Assembly: GCF_013839445.1 (NCBI RefSeq)
Contig: NZ_JACDIT010000001.1
Location: 1,048,658 to 1,112,657 of the forward strand
From: Chthonobacter albigriseus
Lineage (GTDB): Bacteria; Pseudomonadota; Alphaproteobacteria; Rhizobiales; Pleomorphomonadaceae
Reading direction: 5' to 3'
DNA: 64,000 nt
Position numbers and translations under genes: made by a program. Position 1 is the stretch's first letter; each line of letters begins with the position of its first letter. Below the pieces are notes generated by a model. That model was not told where the DNA came from. It worked only from the letters and a program-made list of their open reading frames with translations, and did no database searches. This document shows, piece by piece, positions 46,232-55,182 of this stretch.

Positions 46232-47779
46232 ATGGCCATCGGCGATCTCCTCAGACTGGCGCGTGCCGGATACGTCCTGGCGCGGGAAGGCGTGGCGACG
46301 GCGTTTCCACTGCCGGAGCCGATCCCCCTGCCGATCCGGATGCTGCTCGGCTTCGCGCGGCTGATCGAGCGGCGGGCCGCGGGGGACCGGGGCGGGGCGG
46401 AGCGGTTGACGCGGGCCGTCAACCGGCTCGGACCGTCCTACGTGAAACTCGGCCAGTTCCTCGCCACCCGTCCGGACGTGGTCGGGAGGCGGATGGCCAA
46501 CGACCTGTCGGCGCTGCAGGACAACGTACCGCCGTTCGGCGACGTCGGTGCGCGCGCCGAGGTGCTGGCGGCCTTCGGGCTGCCCGCCGAGCAGGTCTTC
46601 ACCGTCTTCGGCCCGCCGATCGCCGCCGCCTCGATCGCCCAGGTGCACCGCGCGGAGGTCACCGACCTGCTGACCGGCGACACCCGCGTGGTGGCCGTAA
46701 AGGTGCTTCGTCCGGGGGTCGCCCGGCGCTTCGCGCGCGACCTGCGCGCGTTCTATATTGTCGCGCGCCTGATCGAGCGCTTCCATCCGCCCTCCCGACG
46801 GCTGAAGCCGCTCGCGGTGGTGGATACGCTCGCCCGATCGGTGTCGCTGGAGATGGACTTCCGCCTGGAAGCGGCCGCGCTTTCGGAGATGGCCGAGAAC
46901 ACGCGGGCCGACGAAGGCTTCCGGGTTCCGTCCGTGGACTGGGAGAGATCTGCGAAGACCGTGCTCACCATGGAGTGGATCGACGGGCGCAAGCTCTCCG
47001 ATGTCGCCGGCATCGCCTCCGAAGGGCACGACCTCAAGCGGCTGGCAGCGACGCTGATCCAGTCGTTCCTCCGCCATGCCATGCGTGACGGCTTCTTCCA
47101 TGCCGACATGCACCAGGGCAACCTCTTCATCGATCCAGCCGGATCGGTGGTGGCGGTGGACTTCGGCATCATGGGTCGGCTCGGGGCCAAGGAGCGCCGC
47201 TTCCTCGCCGAAATCCTGTTCGGCTTCATCCGGCGCGACTACCGTCGGGTTGCCGAGGTCCATTTCGAGGCGGGCTACGTGCCGGCACAGCACGACGTCA
47301 ACACCTTCGCCCAGGCGCTGCGGGCGATCGGCGAACCGCTGCAGGGACACACGGCCTCGGAGATCTCGATGGCCCGGCTCCTGACGCAGCTGTTCGAAGT
47401 GACCGAACTCTTCGACATGCAGACGCGGCCCGAACTGATCATGCTGCAGAAGACCATGGTCGTGGTGGAGGGCGTGGCGCGCACGCTGGATCCGCAGCTC
47501 GACATGTGGCGCACGGCGGAACCGGTCGTGACCGAATGGATCACCCGGAACCTTGGACCGGTTGGCCGGATCGAGGACGCCGGACGGACGCTGTCCTCGC
47601 TCGTCAAGCTCGTCTCGACGCTGCCGATGCTGGCGGTCGACCTGGAGCGGGCGGCCGCGGCAGAGCGCGACCGGAATCTGTACCTGGAACGGCAGCGCTG
47701 GAGCCTGGAACGCCTAGTCTGGCCCGCGTGGATCGTGGCGATCTCGCTCGCCGCACTCGCCATCTCGGCGGTCTGGTGA
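46232..47779 (+). CDS. ubiB: UbiB-type atypical kinase for ubiquinone biosynthesis
   Basis: UbiB/ADCK-family protein, 515 residues, an atypical ATP-binding kinase-like protein required for ubiquinone synthesis. The KxGQ motif is in GPSYVKLGQFLATRPD near residue 70; AAASIAQVHRAEV holds the Ala-rich loop; VAVKVLRPGV the kinase Lys; GFFHADMHQGNLFID and VAVDFGIMGRL the catalytic and metal-binding motifs. Two hydrophobic helices end the protein (LVWPAWIVAISLAALAISAVW). It follows ubiE by 18 bases. Its stop is 3 bases from the convergent adenosine-kinase stop. Confidence 0.96.
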   Translation: MAIGDLLRLARAGYVLAREGVATAFPLPEPIPLPIRMLLGFARLIERRAAGDRGGAERLTRAVNRLGPSYVKLGQFLATRPDVVGRRMANDLSALQDNVPPFGDVGARAEVLAAFGLPAEQVFTVFGPPIAAASIAQVHRAEVTDLLTGDTRVVAVKVLRPGVARRFARDLRAFYIVARLIERFHPPSRRLKPLAVVDTLARSVSLEMDFRLEAAALSEMAENTRADEGFRVPSVDWERSAKTVLTMEWIDGRKLSDVAGIASEGHDLKRLAATLIQSFLRHAMRDGFFHADMHQGNLFIDPAGSVVAVDFGIMGRLGAKERRFLAEILFGFIRRDYRRVAEVHFEAGYVPAQHDVNTFAQALRAIGEPLQGHTASEISMARLLTQLFEVTELFDMQTRPELIMLQKTMVVVEGVARTLDPQLDMWRTAEPVVTEWITRNLGPVGRIEDAGRTLSSLVKLVSTLPMLAVDLERAAAAERDRNLYLERQRWSLERLVWPAWIVAISLAALAISAVW

Positions 47780-47782
47780 TCG

Positions 47783-48793
47783 TCAGGCCGGCACGCCGAG
47801 CTCGATTCCTTCCGCCGCGGCCAGATCCTTCAGCGACACCGACGGGCGGGGTCCGATGTGCTGGATCACCTCGGCGGCCGCAAGGCACCCGAGCGTGGCG
47901 GACTCGGCCAACGAAAGCCGGCGCGTTAAGCCGACCATGAAGCCCGCGGCGAACTGATCGCCGGCCCCGGTCAGGTCCTGAAGCACTTCGATCGGGAAGG
48001 CCGGCACCTTGGCGACGTCGCTGCCGCTCGCGGCCAGAGCACCGTCCTCCCCGAGGGTGACGGCGGCAAGCTCGCAGTCGGCGCGCAAGGCCGCGACCGC
48101 GGTATCCAGGTCGCCGGTCTCGTAGAGGGCCTTCACCTCGCTGTCGTTGGCGAAGACGATGTCCACCGTGCGCGAGCGCATGAGCTCCAGGAACTCGCCG
48201 CGCCACCGGTCGACGCAGAAGCTGTCGGACAGCGTGATGGCGACCTTGTTGCCGTTGGCATGGGCGATCGCCGCGGCCTTGCGGAAGGCCTGTTTGGCCT
48301 CCGGCGGATCCCAGAGGTAGCCCTCCAGGTAAGTGATGGCCGCGGCGGCGACGGTCGCCTCGTCAATGTCGGCTTCGCTCAGGGCCTGGCAGGCGCCGAG
48401 GAAGGTGTTCATCGTGCGCTCGCCGTCGGGCGTGATGAGAATCATGCAGCGCGCGGTAGGCGCCCCGCCGATCAGCGGCGTCGTTTCGAAGTGGACGCCT
48501 TGGGCGCGGATGTCATGCCGGAAGATCGCGCCGAACTGGTCGGTGGCGACCTTGCCGATGTAAGCCGCACGCGCTCCGAAGGACGCGACGCCCGCCGCCG
48601 TGTTGGCCGAGGAGCCGCCCGAAGCCTCGACGGCCGGGCCCATGAACTCGTAGAGCCGGTCGGCCTCCGCCGCGTCGATCAGGCGCATCATGCCCTTGGT
48701 CAAGCCATTGCGGACGATCACGTCGTCCTCGGTGCGCGAGAGAATGTCGACGATCGCGTTTCCGATCGTCAGCACATCAAAGGTCTTCGCCAT
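47783..48793 (-). CDS. PfkB-family carbohydrate kinase, adenosine kinase-like
   Basis: A 336-residue ribokinase-fold (PfkB) kinase. The first signature is GGSSANTAAGVASFGARAAYIGKV and the second DLTGAGDQFAAGFMVGL, with the catalytic Asp in GAGD. The N-terminal VLTIGNAIVDILSRTEDD and overall length fit adenosine kinases of alphaproteobacteria, which make AMP from adenosine; another nucleoside or sugar substrate is possible. ATG at 48793 begins MAKTFDVL, as usual for the family. It is convergent with ubiB and divergent from an EI24 protein gene. Confidence 0.9.
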   Translation of the reverse strand: MAKTFDVLTIGNAIVDILSRTEDDVIVRNGLTKGMMRLIDAAEADRLYEFMGPAVEASGGSSANTAAGVASFGARAAYIGKVATDQFGAIFRHDIRAQGVHFETTPLIGGAPTARCMILITPDGERTMNTFLGACQALSEADIDEATVAAAAITYLEGYLWDPPEAKQAFRKAAAIAHANGNKVAITLSDSFCVDRWRGEFLELMRSRTVDIVFANDSEVKALYETGDLDTAVAALRADCELAAVTLGEDGALAASGSDVAKVPAFPIEVLQDLTGAGDQFAAGFMVGLTRRLSLAESATLGCLAAAEVIQHIGPRPSVSLKDLAAAEGIELGVPA

Positions 48794-48946
48794 ACCCACC
48801 AGTTCCCCTGAAGCGAACGACGTCCGACCGGGACCGTTCTCCAATTGGCTCTCGTCACGGACGCCGATCGTGACTATCTCATGAGCGCGTCACCTCGAGC
48901 GATCCGCGGGACGATCGTCCCACACCCGCTCCAACGGAGCCCGTTC

Positions 48947-49645
48947 ATGCTCTCTGCGGCGTCCCGCGCCCTCTCCCAGGTCCTGTCGCCCCCCTTCAGA
49001 GGGGTCTTCTTCAAGTCGCTCGGCCTGACGCTGGCGATGCTCGCCTTCGTCTGGGCCATCATCTACGGCGGCATCACCCATTATGTCACCGTGGACACGC
49101 CCTGGGCGCAGACTTTGGTCGACGTGGTGACCGGCATCGGCCTCGTCATCGGCCTCGGTTTCCTCGTCGCGCCCGTGACCGCGCTGTTCGCCGGCCTTTT
49201 CCTGGACGAAATCGCCGCGGAAGTCGAGCGGGTCCATTACCCCGGCGATCCGCCAGGTCGGCCGATGGCGATGCTGCCGTCGGTGCTGTCGGCGATCCGG
49301 TTCACGCTGCTGGTGATCGCCGTGAACATCGTGGTGCTGCTGCTGATCCTTCTGCCCGGGGTCAACATCCTGCTGTTCTTCGTGGCGAACGCCTACCTGC
49401 TCGGGCGCGAGTACTTCGAGCTGGTCGCCTTCCGCTTTCATGACGCGGACGGCGTGCGCGTGCTGCGCGAGGAGTCGGCGCCTCGGGTGTTCTTCGCCGG
49501 CCTGGTGATCGCGGCCCTGCTGGCGATCCCCATCCTCAACATCCTGACGCCGCTGTTCGCCACCGCCTTCATGGTCCACGTCTACAAGGACGTCCGGGCG
49601 CGCCGGCGGCTCTCGGGACGGGAGACCGTGGGCCTCAAGAGTTGA
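48947..49645 (+). CDS. EI24/CysZ-like inner-membrane protein
   Basis: A 232-residue protein with about five to six hydrophobic helices, matching the EI24 domain family that includes CysZ, a sulfate permease. Motifs: SVLSAIRFTLLVIAVNIVVLLLIL, FFVANAYLLGREYFELVAFR and IPILNILTPLFATAFMVHVYKD, all family hallmarks. Whether it moves sulfate is not known; no cys gene is near. ATG at 48947 has GGAG 7 bases upstream, better than the earlier starts at 48845 and 48881. Next genes are molybdoenzyme maturation factors. Confidence 0.85.
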   Translation: MLSAASRALSQVLSPPFRGVFFKSLGLTLAMLAFVWAIIYGGITHYVTVDTPWAQTLVDVVTGIGLVIGLGFLVAPVTALFAGLFLDEIAAEVERVHYPGDPPGRPMAMLPSVLSAIRFTLLVIAVNIVVLLLILLPGVNILLFFVANAYLLGREYFELVAFRFHDADGVRVLREESAPRVFFAGLVIAALLAIPILNILTPLFATAFMVHVYKDVRARRRLSGRETVGLKS

Positions 49646-49713
49646 GCTTGACGAAAGTGCCATGGCGGAACCCGGCACTTCGGTCGACAATAGCCGGACA
49701 AGGAAAAGAGCCC

Positions 49714-50052
49714 ATGACCACTGCATCCCCCTCGTCCTCCCCGATCGACGTTCTGGCCACGGCGGAAGCCTGGGCCGCGGCCGGTCGGCCGCTCGCGCTT
49801 GCCACGGTGATCGAAACGTGGGGTTCGGCCCCTCGTCCGGTCGGCAGCCATCTGGTGATCGACGCCGACGGCAACTTCGAGGGCTCCGTATCGGGCGGCT
49901 GTGTGGAAGGCGCGGTCGTTTCGGAGGCCGCCGAGGTGATCGCCGACGGCAAGCCGCGGGTGCTCTCATTCGGCGTCGCCGACGAGACCGCCTGGCGCGT
50001 CGGGCTGTCATGCGGGGGACGGATCCGCGTAATGGTCGAGCGGATCGGCTGA
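49714..50052 (+). CDS. XdhC/CoxI-family protein, N-terminal domain
   Basis: A 112-residue protein with only the N-terminal XdhC_CoxI domain: LALATVIETWGSAPRPVGSH and EGSVSGGCVEGAVV are the family motifs. XdhC-type chaperones insert or sulfurate the molybdenum cofactor of xanthine dehydrogenase-like enzymes. The partner Rossmann domain is a separate gene 4 bases downstream, and a molybdopterin-binding/nucleotidyltransferase gene follows, so this looks like a split maturation operon. ATG at 49714 is preceded by AAGGAAAAGAG. The target hydroxylase is outside the window. Confidence 0.88.
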   Translation: MTTASPSSSPIDVLATAEAWAAAGRPLALATVIETWGSAPRPVGSHLVIDADGNFEGSVSGGCVEGAVVSEAAEVIADGKPRVLSFGVADETAWRVGLSCGGRIRVMVERIG

Positions 50053-50056
50053 CCCG

Positions 50057-50764
50057 ATGGACATCGCTCTGCTGCAACGGCTCAACGGACTTCGGCGCGC
50101 CCGCAAGGCGGGAGTGGTCGTGACGCGCGTCTCAGACGCCTCCAATCGGCTCGTCGCCGAAGGGGACGGCCTGGACGGCGACCCGCTCCGCGTGGAGATC
50201 GCCAGCGCCTTCCGCTCCGGCAAATCAGGCGTCGTGGTTCACGACACCGAGGAGTACTTCCTCACTGCGCACCTGCCGCCGCCGCGGATCGTCGCGATCG
50301 GCGCCGTCCACATCACGCAGGCGCTGATCCCGATCGCCGCGGTCGCCGACTTCGACCTGATCGTGGTGGACCCGCGAACCGCTTTCGCGACACCGGAGCG
50401 CTTCGCTGGCTGCCGGCTGTTCGCCGAGTGGCCCGAGGACGTGCTTCCCGGCCTCGGCCTCGATCCGCACACCGCGGTGGCGGCGGTGACGCACGATCCG
50501 AAGATCGACGACTTCGCGCTGCGCCACGCGCTGGAGCGCGGATGTTTCTACGTCGGTGCGCTCGGCAGCCGGAAGACCCATGCCAAGCGGCGGGAGCGGC
50601 TGATCGGCGCGGGCGTTCCGGAAGCGGACATCGAGGCGATCCGCGCCCCGATCGGGATGGACATCGGCGCCTCCACGCCAGCGGAGATCGCCGTGGCCGT
50701 GATGGCCGAGATCATTGAGGCCTATCGCCGGCGGCCGATCGACGTGACGGGGACGCCCCGTTGA
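50057..50764 (+). CDS. XdhC-family protein, Rossmann domain
   Basis: A 235-residue protein equal to the C-terminal Rossmann-type domain of XdhC plus a short N-terminal region. The GAVHITQALIPIAA glycine-motif region (near 70-85; canonical GAGHVG altered), VTHDPKIDDFALRHAL and FYVGALGSRKTHAKR, and IGMDIGASTPAEIAVAVMAE are the family motifs. It acts with the XdhC_CoxI gene 4 bases upstream. Its stop overlaps the TTG start of the next gene (TTGA). Role: maturation or sulfuration of a molybdenum hydroxylase, inferred. Confidence 0.88.
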   Translation: MDIALLQRLNGLRRARKAGVVVTRVSDASNRLVAEGDGLDGDPLRVEIASAFRSGKSGVVVHDTEEYFLTAHLPPPRIVAIGAVHITQALIPIAAVADFDLIVVDPRTAFATPERFAGCRLFAEWPEDVLPGLGLDPHTAVAAVTHDPKIDDFALRHALERGCFYVGALGSRKTHAKRRERLIGAGVPEADIEAIRAPIGMDIGASTPAEIAVAVMAEIIEAYRRRPIDVTGTPR

Positions 50765-52383
50765 AATTCGGTCCGACGCCGATCACCGAAGCCGAGGGCG
50801 CCTATCTCGCGCATGCGGTGGCGTCGGCGCGCGGGACGCTTCGAAAGGGCACGCGGCTCGACGCGGAGGCGATCGCGGCGATCCGGGATGCCGGCCATCA
50901 CAGCGTGATCGCCGCCCGGCTCGAGGCGGACGACGTCCATGAAGACGAGGCTGCGGGTCTTCTCGCCTCCGCACTGGCCGGTCCCAACGTGCGGGTGGAA
51001 CCGCCCGCAACCGGCCGGTCGAACCTGTTCGCCGTGACCGCGGGCCTGTTTGCCGTCGATCCGACCGTCGTCGACGCCATCAACCGGATCGATCCGGCGA
51101 TTACCGTCGCCACCCGCCCTGCCCTGCGTGGCGTCGAAGCCGGCCGGATGATCGCGACGGTGAAGATCATCCCCTTTGCCGTGCCGCGCGCCGTTCTGGA
51201 GCGGGCGCTCGCCTACGCCGGTGGGAAAGCCGTTCTCTCGGTGGAGCCGTTCCGGCCGCTTCGGATCTCGGTGATCTCGACGCTGCTTCCAACCCTGAAG
51301 CCGACAGTGGTGGACAAGACGCTGAAAGTGATGGCGGAGCGGATCGCGCCGTCCGGAGCCACCATTGTCGCCGACGTCCGGGTGCCGCATGCCGAAGGCG
51401 CGGTTGCCGAGGCGATCCGGCAGGCCGAACCCGGGTCGGACATCACGATCGTGTTCGGCGCCTCGGCCGTGGTGGACGACGAGGACGTGATCCCCGCAGC
51501 GGTAAGGCTGGCGGGCGGCCGTGTCGTGCACCTCGGCATGCCGGTGGACCCCGGCAACCTGCTGATCCTCGGGGAGCACGGGGGCAAGCCCGTGCTCGGA
51601 GCGCCTGGTTGTGCGCGAAGTCCGCGCGAGAACGGCTTCGATTTCGTGCTGGAGAGGTTGCTCGCGGGCCGCACCGTCACTGCCGACGACATCGTGTCGA
51701 TGGGGGTCGGCGGCCTGCTGATGGACATCGTCAGCCGCCCGGCGCCGCGGAGCGGCGAGGCCCTGCGCGAGGATCCCGACCAGCCGAAGGTGGCGGCCAT
51801 CGTGCTCGCGGCCGGGCGGTCCAGCCGGTTTGCCGGTGGGGACAAGCTGACCACTGCCGTGGAGGGATCGCCGATGGTGCGGCGCGCCGCCGAAGCCGCG
51901 CTCGGTTCCAAGGCGGACAGCGTCATCGTCGTCACCGGTCATCGGCGAGAGGACGTGACGGCCGCCCTCTCCGGGCTGGACGATCTCCGCCTCGTCCACA
52001 ATCCGGCTTTCGCGGAGGGGCAGTCCACGTCGCTGAAGGCCGGGCTCGCCGCCGTTCCGGACACCTGCGAAGCGGCGGTGGTCCTCTTGGCGGACATGCC
52101 CTTCGTCACCGCCGACGTGGTCGACCGCGTGATCGACGGATATCGGCCGCAGAGCGGCAGCCTGATCGTGATCCCCACCAACGGCGGCCAGCGCGGCAAT
52201 CCGGTGCTCTGGTCCCGGCGCTACTTCCGCGCGCTTGCGGAGATCGAAGGCGACAAGGGCGGGCGCGAGATCCTGAAGCGCCATCCGGAGGCGATCGCGG
52301 AGGTTGAGATCGGTTCGGCGGTTGCGATCGACATCGACGATCGCGAAGCACTGGCCGAGGTCACACGCCCGTCCGACGGCTAG
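50761..52383 (+). CDS. Molybdopterin-binding/nucleotidyltransferase fusion protein
   Basis: A 540-residue fusion. Residues about 1-340 are a MoeA/MogA-type molybdopterin-binding part (GHHSVIAARLEADDVHEDEAA, ITIVFGASAVVDDEDVIPAA, APGCARSPRENGFDFVLERL). Residues about 345-535 are a MobA/MocA-like nucleotidyltransferase (AIVLAAGRSSRFAGGDKLTT and LLADMPFVTADV, the Mg-binding Asp). Together they probably convert the cofactor to its cytosine form for xanthine-dehydrogenase-type enzymes. The TTG start at 50761 overlaps the upstream stop; MKFGPTPITEAEGAYLAH is the known N-terminus type. It ends the three-gene maturation operon. Confidence 0.9.
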   Translation: MKFGPTPITEAEGAYLAHAVASARGTLRKGTRLDAEAIAAIRDAGHHSVIAARLEADDVHEDEAAGLLASALAGPNVRVEPPATGRSNLFAVTAGLFAVDPTVVDAINRIDPAITVATRPALRGVEAGRMIATVKIIPFAVPRAVLERALAYAGGKAVLSVEPFRPLRISVISTLLPTLKPTVVDKTLKVMAERIAPSGATIVADVRVPHAEGAVAEAIRQAEPGSDITIVFGASAVVDDEDVIPAAVRLAGGRVVHLGMPVDPGNLLILGEHGGKPVLGAPGCARSPRENGFDFVLERLLAGRTVTADDIVSMGVGGLLMDIVSRPAPRSGEALREDPDQPKVAAIVLAAGRSSRFAGGDKLTTAVEGSPMVRRAAEAALGSKADSVIVVTGHRREDVTAALSGLDDLRLVHNPAFAEGQSTSLKAGLAAVPDTCEAAVVLLADMPFVTADVVDRVIDGYRPQSGSLIVIPTNGGQRGNPVLWSRRYFRALAEIEGDKGGREILKRHPEAIAEVEIGSAVAIDIDDREALAEVTRPSDG

Positions 52384-53234
52384 AGCGCTGCCCGGCGCAG
52401 TTCGTAGAGCATCACGCCGGTCGCAACGGCGAGGTTGAGGCTGTCGGCACGGCCGGCCATCGGGATCTTGACGCGGACGGCGCAGGCTTCCGCCATCGGC
52501 TCGCTCAGCCCCTGCTGCTCGTTGCCCATCACAAGAACGGTCGGCGCGTCGGAAGCAACGGCGCGGTAGTCGGCTGTGGCCTTGAGGTGAGTACCGACCA
52601 GACGCGCGCCGGAGGTCCGGCTCCAGGCGATGAAGGCGTCGCGCGACGCGCGCACCAGCGGGACGTGGAAGAGCGAGCCCATGGTGGCCCGCACGGCCTC
52701 CATGGAGAAGGGATCGCAGGTCTCGCCGACCAGGATGACTCCCCTGGCGCCGACGCTGTCGATCGTGCGGATCACCGTGCCGAGGTTGCCGGGATCGCGG
52801 ACCTGCTCCAGGGCGACCCAGACGTCGCCCTTCCCCGGTTTCATGTCGGCGAGCGGGGTCAGGCGCTGCTTGAACACGCCGACGACCATCTGGGGATTGT
52901 CGCGCCGGGTGATCTTGCCGAGCACCTGCTCGGACACCTCCAGTACAGTCCCGCCGCGGGCGTGGACCGTGGCGGCCGCCTGGGCGACCACGTTCTGGGC
53001 GCGAACCGAGCCGGCGAAGCAGATGGTGTGGACCGGCCAGGCCTCCTCGAGGGCATCGGTGACGAGCTTCAGCCCCTCGCCGAGGAAAAGCCCGGTCTCG
53101 TCGCGGTGCTTCTTCAGCGCCAGCCCGCGGATGTCCTTGACGATCGGATTGGCGAGCGACGTGATCTGCTTGACGGCGCCGGGGGCGGCGATGTCGGGCC
53201 GGCGGGGCGGGGCCTTGTCGGGCCGATCGGTCAT
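52380..53234 (-). CDS. SpoU/TrmH-family RNA methyltransferase
   Basis: A 284-residue SPOUT-fold RNA methyltransferase, including an N-terminal substrate-binding domain (ITSLANPIVKDIRGLALKKHR and ETGLFLGEGLKLVTDAL). The three SpoU motifs are seen: ALEQVRDPGNLGTVIRTID, VLVMGNEQQGLSE and IPMAGRADSLNLAVATGVMLYE. It methylates 2'-OH of rRNA or tRNA; the exact site is unknown. Its ATG overlaps the stop of the adjacent class I methyltransferase gene (ATGA), so two RNA methyltransferases are translationally coupled. It ends convergent with the cofactor gene, overlapping its stop by 4 bases. Confidence 0.92.
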   Translation of the reverse strand: MTDRPDKAPPRRPDIAAPGAVKQITSLANPIVKDIRGLALKKHRDETGLFLGEGLKLVTDALEEAWPVHTICFAGSVRAQNVVAQAAATVHARGGTVLEVSEQVLGKITRRDNPQMVVGVFKQRLTPLADMKPGKGDVWVALEQVRDPGNLGTVIRTIDSVGARGVILVGETCDPFSMEAVRATMGSLFHVPLVRASRDAFIAWSRTSGARLVGTHLKATADYRAVASDAPTVLVMGNEQQGLSEPMAEACAVRVKIPMAGRADSLNLAVATGVMLYELRRAAL

Positions 53235-54370
53235 GACGCGCCTTCGAAGCGGGAGAACATGGAGGTGGAGAGGCGGCGGCCCGGGCGGGTGGGGTCGCCG
53301 GTCTCGACGAGAACGAGTTCGCCGGACTCCAGCCGTCCCTGCCGGTGGCCGACGAGATCGGCCGCCAGTTCGTGGATGGACAGGAAGGAGGCGCGGATCG
53401 CGTAGGCGGTGAGGATCATGAAGGACGGGCCCGGCGCCAGGATGCGGCGGACGAGGTCCAGCATGTGCGGAAGGTCCTCGTTGAGGCTCCAGACCTCGCC
53501 CTCCGGGCCACGGCCGAAGCGCGGCGGATCGAGCAGGATCCCGTCGTAGGCCTTGCCGCGACGGACCTCGCGCTCGCAGAACTTGACGGCGTCGTCGACG
53601 ATCCAGCGGATCGGCGCGGCGTCGAGACCGGCGAGCGCCTGATTGTCGCGCGCCCACTGGACGGCCTTCTTGGAAGCGTCGACGTGGGTGACCTCGGCGC
53701 CCGCGGATGCCGCGACCAGCGAGGCGAGGCCGGTGTAGCCGAACAGGTTCAGAAGCCGGGGCCTGTCGCCGCCCGCCGAGACGCGGGCGCGGATCCGGTC
53801 GGCCATCCAGGACCAGTGGACGATCTGCTCGGGGAACACACCGACATGGCGGAAGGAGGTGAGCTGGCAGATGAAGGGAAGGCCGAGCACCGACATCTCC
53901 CAGGTGGAGAGGCGCGTCGTGGTGCGCCAGCGGCCGGGGCCCTCCTCCTCGGTGTCGCCGGTGAAGGCGGCGCCGGCGGCTGCCCAGGTCTCGGCCGACA
54001 GGCGTCGCGGACCCATGGCCTGCGGTTCGGGCCGGACGACCGTGAGTTCGCCGTAGCGTTCCAGCTTCTCGCCGGCGCCCATGTCGAGCAGGGCGTAGTC
54101 GGTCCAGCCCGTGGTCTCCAGGAGCGTGCCGACGACCTCCGTCACTCGCCGCGGACCCTCCGGTAGCGGCATCGGGCGAACCGGCGGCGCCGCCGCGGAG
54201 GGGCGGGCCGGGCCGCGTGCGGGATCGGGACGCGGGCGGCGGTCGGGCTCAACGCGGCCCTGCGCCGGACGCTCGGGCCGCGCGGGCTCGCTGCGCGTTC
54301 GCCAGGGCTCGTCGGTCCGGGTCGGCCGGCTGGTTTTGCCGCCACGGGCGGGCGGACGGTTCTTCGCCAC
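53231..54370 (-). CDS. Class I SAM-dependent RNA methyltransferase (RlmI-like)
   Basis: About 379 residues. The first 80 residues are a disordered Arg/Pro-rich region with many basic residues, perhaps RNA-binding. The rest is a Rossmann methyltransferase: LLNLFGYTGLASLVAASAGA (SAM motif I), VDASKKAVQWARDNQALAG and ILLDPPRFGRGPEGEVW (DPPR motif, as in RlmI-type 23S rRNA enzymes). The start is uncertain: GTG at 54370 has GGGGA 8 bases upstream, ATG at 54394 or 54406 is also possible. It is divergent from tsaB and coupled to a SpoU methyltransferase. Target RNA unknown. Confidence 0.88.
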   Translation of the reverse strand: MAKNRPPARGGKTSRPTRTDEPWRTRSEPARPERPAQGRVEPDRRPRPDPARGPARPSAAAPPVRPMPLPEGPRRVTEVVGTLLETTGWTDYALLDMGAGEKLERYGELTVVRPEPQAMGPRRLSAETWAAAGAAFTGDTEEEGPGRWRTTTRLSTWEMSVLGLPFICQLTSFRHVGVFPEQIVHWSWMADRIRARVSAGGDRPRLLNLFGYTGLASLVAASAGAEVTHVDASKKAVQWARDNQALAGLDAAPIRWIVDDAVKFCEREVRRGKAYDGILLDPPRFGRGPEGEVWSLNEDLPHMLDLVRRILAPGPSFMILTAYAIRASFLSIHELAADLVGHRQGRLESGELVLVETGDPTRPGRRLSTSMFSRFEGAS

Positions 54371-54493
54371 GGGTCGGTTCCCCAAACGGCGCATTGCGCG
54401 GAACATTAACTTGCAGCCGTTATACACGGACGAGGGTCGGAGTGAACCCGCCGGCTCGACACGGCGACCGCCTTTGGGATAAGCGCTCCGACC

Positions 54494-55180
54494 ATGCTGG
54501 TCCTCGCCCTCGACACCGCCCTCAGCCAGACCTCCGTCGCGCTCTGCGACGGCGGACGCGTCGATGCCGCCCGGTCGGAGCCGATGGAACGCGGCCATTC
54601 GGAACGCCTGTTCGCTCTCGTCGACGCGGTGCTTCGCGAGGCGGGCCTTGCGATCGGCGACGTCGACCGGTTCGCCGTCGGGATCGGTCCCGGCAGCTTC
54701 ACCGGGATCCGCGTTGCGATTGCAGCGGCACGCGGCTTCGCGCTGGCCACCGGCAAGCCCGTGGTCGGGGTCGATACGCTGACCGCTCTTGCCGCTTCGC
54801 TGGCCGAGAAACCGAACGGCCCCGTCCTTGCCGCGGTCGACGCCCGGCGCGGCGAAGTCTACGCCGGGCTGTTCGATGCGCACGGCAGGGTGCTCATTCC
54901 GCCGTTTGCAGCCGATGCGGACGGCGTTTTCCAGGCGGTCGGCGATCGGGCGAGCGTGATTGTCGGCTCCGGTGCCGCCATTCTCGCCCATCACGCGGTC
55001 GCCTCCGGGCTTCGTGTTCCGCCAACGGTGGACCTCGCGGGCCCCGATCCGCGAGCGATCGCGCGGCTTGCCGCCGGCCTCACACCCGAGTCTCGTCCGC
55101 CGGCACCGCTCTACCTCCGGCCCCCTGACGCCAAACCGCAGGCCGGCATCGCGGGCCTCCTCCGACAAGAGGCCGGTTGA
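54494..55180 (+). CDS. tsaB: tRNA threonylcarbamoyladenosine biosynthesis protein TsaB
   Basis: TsaB, 228 residues, ASKHA-fold partner of TsaD in forming t6A37 on tRNAs that read ANN codons. Evidence: N-terminus MLVLALDTALSQTSVALC, the HSERLFALVD motif, GIGPGSFTGIRVAIAAARGFA (family hallmark) and VGVDTLTALA. It heads the conserved alphaproteobacterial run tsaB-rimI-fur-plsC-miaB. The rimI start overlaps or abuts its stop codon. Confidence 0.95.
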   Translation: MLVLALDTALSQTSVALCDGGRVDAARSEPMERGHSERLFALVDAVLREAGLAIGDVDRFAVGIGPGSFTGIRVAIAAARGFALATGKPVVGVDTLTALAASLAEKPNGPVLAAVDARRGEVYAGLFDAHGRVLIPPFAADADGVFQAVGDRASVIVGSGAAILAHHAVASGLRVPPTVDLAGPDPRAIARLAAGLTPESRPPAPLYLRPPDAKPQAGIAGLLRQEAG

Positions 55181-55182
55181 CG

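Noticed and set aside
45368-47350. Minus-strand frame of 660 codons opposite ubiE and ubiB
   Set aside because: Shadow; His/Arg/Asp-rich without domains.
50722-52284. Minus-strand frame opposite the molybdopterin fusion gene
   Set aside because: Shadow of a well-supported gene.
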